Source: Merluccius polli (taxonomy: Eukaryota > Chordata > Actinopteri > Gadiformes > Merlucciidae). From it: DNA of 64,000 nucleotides. Below the pieces are notes generated by a model. The model saw only the letters and a program-made list of their open reading frames with translations, was not told the DNA's origin and searched no databases. Positions within the stretch are counted from its first letter, which is position 1, and each line of letters opens with the position of its first letter. Both the position numbers and the translations under genes were made by a program. The stretch is from the NCBI GenBank assembly GCA_030340625.1, contig JAOPHQ010004308.1, positions 51,001 to 115,000 on the forward strand, read 5' to 3'. Shown one piece after another: positions 24,271 to 45,382 of the stretch.

Positions 24271-24344
24271 CCCCCCCCCCCCCCCCCCATCCTCCCCTCC
24301 CTCCCATCCTCCCCTCCCATCCTCCCTCCCTCCCTCCCTCCCAC
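24271..24344. repeat. poly-C run and CCCTCC repeats
   Basis: 18 C followed by ccctccc/atcctccc units. Confidence 0.9.
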
Positions 24345-25471
24345 AGCCAACACCCAGCTCTACCCCCCGGATCTCTTTCTCCTCCTCTCCTTGTGTCCGG
24401 GGGTGCGGTCCTCCCCAGGTCCAGGCTCGGGGACAAGACAGCCTCAGAGTCCGGCCTCGGTGAGCAATGGCCTCACCGCCGGTGACGGCCTCCTCCTCAT
24501 TCACAGCCCCTCGCCGACCTTTAGGGCCTTGACTGCCTCATCTTGACCCCCCCGCAAGGGTGTGACCCTTTCAACAGGTGAGAGGACCACAATGGAAATA
24601 AGTCCTGGACTTTATTGTGTTTTTGTCCTCAATTGTGGTTTCTTGATGTCTTTTAAGACATTTCTGATACAATTAAATAAATCAAATCAAATCAAACGGG
24701 GGGACAAACCGACTCTGGAGGGGTTTTGGTTTTCCCCTTTTTGGGATACTCAGCGGCGCCATATTAAAATGATATGAGCAACACTTCAACACACGATGTC
24801 GAAATGTAGCATGTGTATACGTATGCATGCATACTTTTTTCTTCTTCTTTTTTTACATTTCAAAACGACTGTTTTGTGTGTGTGTGTGTGTGTATAAATA
24901 TATAAAACGGTAATATAATGGGGAATCCTCTAAGTGAGGAGGTGAAAGGGAAATGAGTGGCTGGCAGTACTTCCCGGAGAGTTTAAAAGAGCTTACAGGG
25001 AGTTATCCTCCTCTTAGAAGATCCACTTACACATGCATGGATTAGGGCAGCGGCAAAACAAAGCGCAGCACTCCGCTGCAGGAGGCGCCCTGGCAGCCAT
25101 GCAGGAAACCGGGAAGCTTTAATGAAACGCTGTCAAAATACCACTATGGGATTTATCCCCTCCGCTGGAAATAAGAAGAGCACAAGGTGTGTCATCCCGG
25201 GTTGAAAACACTCACAGCGTTTATCCTCCTGCGTGATGTGGAGTACAAGTTTGGACAGTTTGCTGTGTGAGGCTGTGTTGCCTTGGCAACAGGGGATGCT
25301 TTTAGATATATAATATGTAGAGAAATGATAAATACAATCTTTCAGTCTTCCAGCAGGACATCAAAGAGCGTGTTTTCTGTTTTTGTGTCAGACAACCAAT
25401 TATAATTTAATATATACAAAAAAATACTACAGCCACATAACTATAGCACAATTAAAATGGGCGCAGGGCGA

Positions 25472-25868
25472 GGGGGGGGGGGGGGTGGGGGGGGGGGGGG
25501 GGGGGGGGGGAGGATGAAGAGCGGTTTTGGGTTTTTGTCGACGGCTTCTGTTCAACAGATGTTTGGGTTAAACAGCAGAAACCCTCTTAAACGCTTTAAT
25601 GACTTATCAATAGTGGAGATTTGTATTGACAAGGGCCTGTCAGGAGGGTCGCTTTGTCGTTGTCAGTTATCTGTGGGGGGGGGGGGGGGGGGGCATGGAT
25701 CGATGGGCATGCGGCGGCGGCGGCGGCGTTGAAAAGGCTTTTTCAGGGCTGTTGATATCAGCGGCTGCTGCTGCATCTGGGCTTCAGAGGGCCGAGCTTT
25801 ACACTTCTTCATTGAGGTGGGTGGGGGGGGGGGGGGGGGGGGGCGCAGGGGGGGAGGGGGGGGGGGGG
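25472..25868. repeat. cluster of three poly-G runs
   Basis: G runs at 25472-25510 (one T), 25675-25693 and 25822-25868 (few interruptions), with a GGC triplet patch at 25710-25728 between them. Confidence 0.9.
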
Positions 25869-26031
25869 ATCGATCGGGGCCGACTGGCCTTTGACCTGGG
25901 GGGAGACGGGGGGAGAGCGCTCGGCGGGTCATCGGCTCCTCTTAAGACCCCGCGAGTGTGAGGATCACGCTGTGAGCCCTGACACCGGCTATGACACACT
26001 CGCGGCTTAGACTGACACTCACCACACACAC

Positions 26032-26067
<36 letters not shown>

Positions 26068-26486
26068 ACACATGCACAGATGAACCTTTGAGCATCATCT
26101 GCGCTGTCCTGCTATGTCTAACAGGACGACCCATCAACTATCAATTCAACAAAACAAAACAAAAAAGTGATCCAACCGAACCGATCCTTTCTACACAATC
26201 ACATTCAAACTCTATTTAGATGAAGTCGAATCCAAAACCTATCGATCCGACCGCCACGCCTCTCATCACGCCGGTCTTATGAGGCCGGGAGACGTATTAT
26301 CTTCTCATTAGGGCGCTCTGATCTCCCGCCGGTCCTCTGGGAGGAGGGTGGCCATGATGGGCCGCCCCACCAGGAGATCAATATTGGCCAGCAGTGAGTA
26401 AAGAGCCGGCACTTAATTGGGCGGAGTGAGAGATTAAAGAGAGACAGAGAGAGAGGGACAGACAGGCAGCTGTGGGATTTGGCCGG

Positions 26487-26489
<3 letters not shown>

Positions 26490-26553
<64 letters not shown>
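26490..26553. repeat. GT tract followed by poly-G
   Basis: GT at 26490-26521, then 28 G at 26526-26553. Confidence 0.9.
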
Positions 26554-26929
26554 TCAAAGGCACCAACAGGTCAGGGGCTGGACAGAGGAGCAAAGGTTGC
26601 CCTTGAGACTCAGAGAGCACAAAACTGGAGAGCCTTCAAACAGCCAGAGCTTTATTTAAGGACCGGCGTTCTCCAAACTCTCTCTGTGGTCATGGCAACA
26701 GCTCTGTATCATGTATTTGTTTATTGTGGAATAATGGATTTGGGATTTGTTTAATTCACTGGTGCAATACTTTGTTGTGTCCAGCGTCTCTCCCGGCCGG
26801 TTTCCTTCCCATCCCTGGTGGGTGTTAAACCCGGGATGCAGGGCAGTCAAGTGTTTCTTTTCTCCGGCTCTTAATGGAGATAAAAACCTCTCTTGGACTC
26901 TCAGCATGGGGTCAGATCCCCCCCAGCGA

Positions 26930-26963
26930 CCCCCCCCCCCCCCCCCCCCCCCCCGCTAGTCGA

Positions 26964-27055
<92 letters not shown>
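26930..27055. repeat. poly-C run followed by GA microsatellite
   Basis: 25 C at 26930-26954, then about 45 GA units to 27055. Confidence 0.95.
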
Positions 27056-27057
<2 letters not shown>

Positions 27058-27219
27058 GAAGTTGATAATGAAGAAGACCCCTCTAAGCCGCTTCGCTCCA
27101 CATGTTCAAATCTGGGCAACACTGGATCAACACTGGGAAGCCCCCCTCCATGTCAGCCAACATTGTGTCGGTATTGATCCTCGCTCAGCGGATCCTTTAT
27201 ACCTGAGTCCCGGCCGGCC

Positions 27220-27255
27220 GGGGGGGGGGGGGGGGGGGGGGGTGGGGGGGGGGGG
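27220..27255. repeat. poly-G run
   Basis: 36 bases of G with a single T at 27243. Confidence 0.9.
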
Positions 27256-27385
27256 ATGCATCCTGACATGTGGAGACAGGAGCTCAATAGGCTAACATGC
27301 TGAAGAAAGGATGGGCCTCTTCAGTTTAGCATTTCCCGGCCATGTTGCTCCCAACGTACCGCACATCTGCTGAGGACCGGCAGCC

Positions 27386-27590
27386 CTGCACCTGCTGCTG
27401 CCCCACACCAGGTCCAGGACAGACCAGGACAGACCAGACCCTGCACCTGCTGCTCCACACCGGGTCCAGGACAGACCAGGACAGACCAGACCCTGCACCT
27501 GCTGCTCCACACCGGGTCCAGGACAGACCAGGACAGACCAGACCCTGCACCTGCTGCTCCACCCCAGGTCCAGGACAGACCAGACCCTGC
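27386..27590. repeat. 52-bp minisatellite, about four copies
   Basis: Units contain ccctgcacctgctgctcca and repeated ggacagacca; copies differ by small deletions. Sequence between copies is not unique, so this is not a spacer-repeat array. Confidence 0.85.
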
Positions 27591-27593
27591 AGC

Positions 27594-27963
27594 AGTGGTT
27601 CCCAAAGTGGGGTCCGCGGCATATGGCCAAGGGGTCCGCAAAATAATTAATACAACTTTACAAAAAAAAGTACAATTGAAAACAAGCGCACCTTTGAGAT
27701 AATTACTTAGGGCGTCATTTTTTTTCAAGGGGGACATAACCTGAAAGTTAATTGAGTTAATTGGGGAGCACAAGATTTCCAATGCATGTTATTACATGTT
27801 ATTAATACATTTCCTGGCCAGTAATACAAGGACAATATATTATATAATATATAATTATATAATATGTTCAATGGGATGTTCAGGTTATAACAAAGGTAGG
27901 GGGTCTAACGGGTCCTTGTGAGTCTGGATCCTCTCTAAGGGGTCCCTGGCTTGAAGAAGTGCT
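27594..27963. mobile_element. non-autonomous hAT-like DNA transposon fragment
   Basis: The left end begins cagtggttcccaaagtgggg, the usual terminus of hAT/Charlie-type elements. The right end read in reverse begins cagcacttcttcaagccagg and is an imperfect terminal inverted repeat, with ggggtcc motifs inside both ends. There is no transposase frame. An 8-bp target duplication was not evident. Confidence 0.5.
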
Positions 27964-28045
27964 GTACCTAAAAACAAAAGCTCAGTGTTTGTCAGGAAGT
28001 AGAAAGTTTGAGTAAAGACCAGGCGTGCTAATAAGAGCAACTAGA

Positions 28046-28917
28046 TTTATTTTTTACTTTTTTTTGTTTTTTAATAGAAAAAGTTAAACAAACAGAAATG
28101 AACATATACAAAAGTCAACTACTTACAGCCTATGTACAGCGCTCAAGTCCTTTTTTTTTTTTTTCAGTCAGCATATATATGTCGCTTTTCAACATAAAAC
28201 AGCGCGTTAGGTCATTTACTTTAAATGATAATCGTTTTTTAACTAAAAAACCGGGTGAAAACTGTCCAACTGTCCCGCGAGCATCTGAACAATACTAAAA
28301 CAGGTTTTGTTTCCGGGTTTAGTACGATGCCCTCCCGGCGCCGGTACAACAAAAGGCCATCGTTTGTATTTCATGCAGTGCACTGGTGAAAGAAATACAG
28401 CGAACGTCGTCACGCCGTTCGCTCAAACTAAGTCGGGAGGTTTTGGGGGACATTTAGTTCTGTTTAAGGGTCTCTTGATCAAGTATTATAGGATTAATAA
28501 TAATTTAACAAAATAACCTTTATATGAACCACATTAAACGTGATGTAAAAAAAACAACCAAAAAAATAAACAAACTGAGGTGCGAGGTGAGTAATAAAAG
28601 TGCATTCGGATAGTAATCGCATCTATTATATCAGTTCACTAAGTCACCACACTATTATTCATATGAAATGTATACATTATTACATATGAGGTACTCAGAC
28701 TTTCGCCCTACGTATAATAATAATAATATAATAATAAGGGCGCTCCCATAGATAGTGCAATTTGCCCGGCGTCGATAGGATTACTCACCGTAGGAACACA
28801 ATGCCCTAGCATTTCTTTTTTTGTTTAAAGTAGTAAGTTAAAAAGGGTTTTTATTAACGAAGCATTAATAACACTCCAGGCATTGAGGGACACCACTTAA
28901 GCAGAGATATATCCCCC

Positions 28918-28948
<31 letters not shown>

Positions 28949-29451
28949 AAAAAAAGAAGAAGAAAAATGCATTGTGACAAACTGAAAGCAGTGGTCTCAC
29001 TATTCGGCGCCGGGCCTCTGGAGCGGTTATGGGGGGGGGGGGGGGGGGGTGGACTTGGACAGCTCCAATAGGTAGACCCATCTCACCTGGCCAGGCGGAC
29101 CGCACTGGTACCGGCTCGCCTGTGGACAAGCGACACCGCCGCCGCCGCCGCCTCCACCGACAGCCCCTCCTCTTCTTATAGTCCGAGGGGAACGACGCCA
29201 CGAAAAGGGCCGTCGGCGCCAAATCTGCACCTGTGGTGTTGGCGTTTTATTTCGGGGGGGCCGGCGCCGGCCTGTGTGGTCCGGTCCAGCGAGGCGGTGT
29301 ATTATTTCAGGAGGACCGTTCGCCTGTGTTGTGCAGCGGCCCCAGAAGCTGTGTTGTATTTGGGGGGACATTGAGTCTGGGCTGTGCGGTCCCAGAAGCC
29401 GTGCTGAGGAGCGGCGGCGGCGGCGGAGCGGCGGCGAGGTCATGTTAGAGG
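28046..29451 (-). other. rexo1: probable 3' UTR of rexo1
   Basis: After the rexo1 stop at 29452 there are minus-strand AATAAA signals at 29246-29251, 28850-28855 and 28046-28051; the last is followed by a T-rich downstream stretch and is taken as the outer limit. A C run at 28913-28938 with an A run behind it, and a G run at 29031-29049, lie inside. No other coding signal was seen. The true cleavage site cannot be chosen from sequence. Confidence 0.45.
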
Positions 29452-40599
<11,148 letters not shown>

Positions 40600-40782
40600 G
40601 GTCTCCGGGCGGCTGGCTCATACCCGCCCGCCGCCGCCTCGTCGGTTTCGGGTCTCTTTTTCGGGGGGGGACGGAACAAGAGAGAGAGAGAGAGGGGGGG
40701 AGGAAGGGGGGAGAGCTGCTGCTGCTGCTGCTGCGGGGCGGCGGAACAATAACAAGGTCCCTACGGCGCCATGTTGGATGGT

Positions 40783-40823
<41 letters not shown>

Positions 40824-40900
40824 GACGAGCGCGCCCCACGTGACGTAGACGAGCGCGACACGTGGGGCGCGCTCGTCTACGTCATTTTGAAGGGCCACGC
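40600..40900 (-). promoter_or_regulatory. rexo1: rexo1 promoter and 5' UTR
   Basis: The CpG-rich block just upstream of the rexo1 ATG (40599) contains a CTG-type triplet run, a YY1-like AACATGGCGCC on the minus strand near 40764-40775, a 39-nt G run at 40784-40822, and a perfect inverted repeat (arms 40823-40842 and 40859-40878) with a CACGTG E-box in each arm and TGACGT/ACGTCA half-sites beside them. These are typical housekeeping promoter elements. The start site is inferred to be near the YY1-like motif. No divergent gene is visible immediately to the right. Confidence 0.6.
40784..40822. repeat. 39-nt poly-G run at the rexo1 promoter
   Basis: Uninterrupted G on the plus strand directly left of the promoter palindrome. 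Confidence 0.95.
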
Positions 40901-41334
40901 CCCTCCTCGCGCCGCCGCCTGGAGCGCTCTCTCTCTCTCGCGCGTGCGCACATCCCCGCGCTAATGCTAACGCTACTGCTAGCGGACATACAACGGATGC
41001 AGATAATGCGTATTATATATATAATATGCATTTTTAGTTACGGCAACACTTATAGTTTTTATATTTACTTATAGCCGGTGCTTCTCAGCGGTTTATTGTC
41101 GTAAGGCAGCGGTTATTACAGGCAAGCCAAGCCTGGTGTTGGTAGCATGTAGCCTAGCCTGTTCATTGTGTCTCCATGGTGACGGGTTATACTGAGGTCC
41201 ACTCATGTCGTCGTGAGCTCATTAAGTTAATTAGACTTTAAACGTCTGCCCTTCATTAGGAGACGGCCATTCAAACCCTGAAATAAACCCCAGGCGGGTG
41301 TTGAACACTTTATTTCACAGCATCCAGAGAGACG

Positions 41335-41606
41335 GCGGTGGTGATGGAGGTCCAGGTGGTGGTGGAGGTCCAGGTGGTGATGGTGGTGGTGGAGGTCCAG
41401 GTGGTGATGGAGGTCCCGCAGGGCCTGGAGCTGACAGACATCTGGAGAAACCAGGAAGGAGAGACTTCAGCAACATGAGCATTACACAGACTAGAGACAG
41501 CCAGGTACAGGTGTGACCCCCGCCAGGTACCGGTGACCCCAAGGTACAGGTGTGACCCCCACCAGGTACCGGTGTGACCCCCGCCAGGTACCGGGGTGAC
41601 CCCCCC
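41335..41606. repeat. GGTGGAGGTCCAG and CCAGGTACCGGTG minisatellites
   Basis: First block (to about 41420) of ggtggtggaggtccag units, second (41513-41606) of ccaggtaccggtgtgacccc units. A collagen-like open frame in the first is compositional. Confidence 0.8.
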
Positions 41607-42098
41607 CCACCAAGGCAAAAACATTGAAATACAGGACTGCTGCAACCCCTGCCGATGGGGCAAAGGAGCAGTAGGCCATAATAATGAGCCTAACAATACG
41701 TATTTTACAACATGCTATATTATAAATACGCATTAACTGGAAACGTGAGTGAGGATTAGTAAACCCGACACCGACTTCCGTTAAAAAAAATATGTCGAAA
41801 CAATTACACCCGTCCGGTTTAATTCATCCCATGTTCCTCCAAATCAATTTGTTCTGTGTATGGCAAGAAAGTCCCAAATTTGAAAAGAAAAACGACAACA
41901 GTCCTAGTTTTAAATTATTACATGCATGTAAAACATCCGTGAGACGGCATGAAAGTCGTTGACCTTCTAAGATATAAAGTCACTGTCATCACTCACCTTC
42001 AACAGCACAAGTTACCCGAAACCGAGACAATGAAACGAAGCGTGCTTATATTCACTCCTACACATGTGATGCAATCAGCAAGCACCAATGAGGAATGA

Positions 42099-42199
42099 CC
42101 ATCAATTGACCACACAATTACCATCAATTGACCACACAATTACCATTAATTGACCAAACAATTACCATTAATTGACCACACAATTACCATTATTTGACC
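42099..42199. repeat. 22-bp tandem repeat (ccatyaattgaccacacaatta)
   Basis: About four and a half copies with one or two substitutions each. Confidence 0.9.
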
Positions 42200-44152
42200 T
42201 GTCATCAGGTGACAGGTCTCTAGAGCGGCTGCATGACTGAGCATGTGTGTATTGAAATGAATATGACGTAAAACGTCTGTGGGGATGTGAACAGAGTGAC
42301 TTAGATAGTACTTTACCATGAAAGTACTTAATAGTCATCATTAAAGTTGAGATAATAAGAAATAAAGAGAAGAGATTAGTCCACACAGCTTGAATGTAAA
42401 ATGGCTCCTATTATGTGGTATGAAATGGTTTGGTCTGCACAGTGACACCGCGGCGGTATCTCCTCATCTCAGGAGGCACAGCTGGGCTGTCCACATTCTT
42501 TGTCACAGCAGATGAAATGATTGCTGGATTACAGGAAAGCAAGATATGATTGAGCAAGCAAAAACATGAATTAAGAAAAGAAAACGAGGAGGAACTCAGG
42601 AGACTTACAGGGAATTCACAGTCCAACCGTCTTTAAAACATGTTTAGGCAAATGGACGCATGTATGTTTTAAATGCATAAAATATGAATGAAAGCTGAGA
42701 ATGAGTTCTCCCTGGTGAGTGGTGGCGGTGTGTGCCAGTAGAGATACTGTACAGTCCTACTGTAGTGCTAGTGTAGGAGGTCTTGTCCCTGCGGTGAGAT
42801 GTACAGTCTGTCCACAGGAGGACGTCTGGTGGCCCTGACTCAGCGGACTAATAGGACAATCTGTAGGCTTATGAAATAACGGCTTATGAATGTTTTAAAA
42901 GCCCCCACTCTCTACTCTCCATAGGATGTTTATATAATGGATTTGGAGTCAGAGGTTTTTGGTTTTTGCACTAAAAGGTGACTATTTTTGTACTTTTCTA
43001 TTACTTATTTACAATATTTAACATGTTTGTGATAGGATGTAATTGAACCAGAAACCTCCAAAACAACAAACAAGTTGTTCAGGTATTTCTGGTATCCTAA
43101 AAGAGAGTGAATGAGGATGAATGGTCGACTAGTTCCACTGGATATGGAGTTGTATTTTAGTTTGAAATATAAATGGCCAAATCCTCTGAACCTAGTGTTT
43201 ACTGCTGGGCTGTAACTCCCTGCACCGGACACCAGAGGCCAGGCTAGAGACCTTTTAGGACTTATAGTTTTAGTTTCATAGTTGGCACTATTCTCCTGGG
43301 GGGGGGGCGTGTTTTAGTACATTTCAATGTTAAAACATTGTACACAGAGACCTTGAAGCCAACCGCTTTGTACACTGTGGATTCTGGACATCCATTGTTA
43401 ATCAAAATATATCACAACGGGCGCTCTTGCGTCTTAGATTGTTTTATCAAGTAAGACTTTAATAGACGTGTGCTTTTACATATATCTATATGTTTATAAG
43501 TTATAAATACAGATATATCCCATAAGACCTTGGGCACTGCTGTTGCCCAGCGGGGTTAGCGTGTGCAGAACCTTTCCATAGCGTGTTGAGGAGCGGACGT
43601 ACAGCTTATCAACATCACGCCAATGACAAAGAACGCAGGAACAGCTTATCTATTGGCCGCTATTAAATATTAAGCTTGAATGTGCAAACTCTATTATGTT
43701 ATTATCAAGTGGCTTTAAAATGTGTGTGTGTGTGTGTGTGTGTGTGGGGGGGGGGGGGGGGTATAATAACAGGCTGTGGCCAGTGAGAAGAAAAACACAT
43801 AACACACATAAGCTGTACATGTAGCAGGGAGTTTCCAGGAGTCGCCTCTCGTGTGCGGTGCTCCACATGCTTTCCCAGAAGGCCGAGGGGCGGCGGCGGT
43901 GGTGGCGGTGGTGGTGGCGGCGAGGGCCGCGCCATGTGAGTGGCCCTGAGCGCCAGCGGCTGAAGCAATATTTACTCTGACAGACCTGATGTCCTTTTTC
44001 ATCGATGGCTGACGTCTCTAAAAAAAACATCAATGAGAGCCGCGCGCTGCGTAACCTCCCCTCACCTCCCCTCACCTCACCTCCCCTCACCTCACCATGG
44101 TCACCTCCACAAGGGCCGAGGAGTGAGGTTCACTGTAGTACATTCACCTCCG

Positions 44153-44188
<36 letters not shown>

Positions 44189-44621
44189 CAGCAACCCCAG
44201 GATTGGCTGTTGGATATCAATATCGACGGCTGAGCAGTGATCCCAACTTCAGGGCCGAGGTTTACCGCTTTAATACGTTCATCTCCGTTACACTTGCAGT
44301 CTTTGAGCATCAATTAATCATCCTGCCGCAGAATGAGATGACAGTGTGAGCGCTTTCAGGGGAAAAGCTCAAAGCTCACACCATTCGCCGAGCATTAGGG
44401 CGCCAGGACACAGGAATGGCACAATCCAAGTTGGAGCCTCGCCTCGTCATCAATGGCAGTAAAAACATCGCGGATAAACAAATCAATTGGATAAACACTT
44501 TGTTAATTCATGTGAACGATTGTCCTTGTAATGCTTCGACATGTGATGTCCTCCTGTGTACACAGCACTATGAATGGCCTTGTGTCTGCGTCAGTAAACT
44601 CCAGGCCAGTCCCGCGTCACG

Positions 44622-44633
44622 CCAGCAGGTGGC
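44622..44633 (+). promoter_or_regulatory. CTCF-like motif between rexo1 and mknk2
   Basis: CCAGCAGGTGGC followed by GCC, a full match to the forward CTCF core, divergent to the reverse-oriented motifs in rexo1. Confidence 0.35.
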
Positions 44634-45382
44634 GCCAAAGACCAAGCTGGCCCGGCTCGCCTCGCGCCACATGTTCATTTCCATCCATGTATATATATAT
44701 ATTTATACAGTTATCCTGACAGTGAGGGATTTTAATTCGTTTATTGACGACGTGATCATCATCTCAGCTTTGACTGAAAAAAAATAAATAAAAATAAAAA
44801 CAAACAACCAGAGGGGAGCAGAACAGAAGTCAGCCTGCTGTGATCTGCTGCGTCTCCGTCTCCAGGCCAACAGGATGTTGCATCATGCAAACTGAAAATG
44901 TTTTTCTTTTCATTTTTTTTTTTTTTTTTTAAGTAAGCCTCCTCCATACCAGGAGCCCCACGCCGGGTTTAAATATACCACCATGAGCAGGCGGACCAGA
45001 ACCTCCGTCAGCCCTCCTGGAGGTGGAGGCCCTGGAGGATGAGGTCATCATGGCACACAGCAGCAGCTCTTACAACAGGTTGCATCAGTCTGCTGAGAAC
45101 CGGACCGGCTGCCATCAGACACCTGACTGACTGCAGGAGGAGGAGGAGGAGGTGAGAGGCTTTGAGGTGCCGCCCTGACCTGATAAACCAGAACCCGGTC
45201 CGGGTCCAGGACAGGGTGTCATGTGGAAGTGATTCACCAGGTAGAACTGAAAGCATCAAACCGCCGTTCCCTTGGCCAAACTGATAAGGCGGTGAATACA
45301 AAACTGGCGATAAGAGTGAGGTCATCATGGGAGCGGAGGCAGAGACATGACATCAACAACAACAAGTGTGGTTCAAAGCATT

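Larger units (their letters stand above)
22018..28045. other. intergenic region between the Dmbx-type gene and rexo1
   Basis: No splice-bounded coding sequence was recognised on either strand. It holds the 860-bp polypyrimidine block, CA/GT tracts, seven poly-G/poly-C runs, a GA tract, a 52-bp minisatellite and a hAT-like element. Stretches at 23860-24230 and 24930-25330 are free of simple repeats, contain GGATTA/TAATTA-type sites and could be cis-regulatory DNA of the homeobox gene; that is inference. Confidence 0.55.
40901..45382. other. intergenic region between rexo1 and mknk2
   Basis: No gene recognised. 41335-41606 is G-rich and C-rich minisatellite DNA, 42099-42199 is a 22-bp tandem repeat, and 43721-43760 is GT plus a G run. 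43850-44560 is mostly unique sequence with many ATTA cores and looks like a candidate conserved element. A CTCF-like motif lies at 44622-44633. Confidence 0.5.

Noticed and set aside
27386..27590. CRISPR-like repeat array
   Set aside because: Copies are head-to-tail without unique spacers, in a vertebrate genome; it is a minisatellite.
41298..41516. Collagen-like Gly-rich small gene
   Set aside because: Only the GGTGGAGGTCCAG minisatellite gives the pattern; no signal peptide and no splice context.
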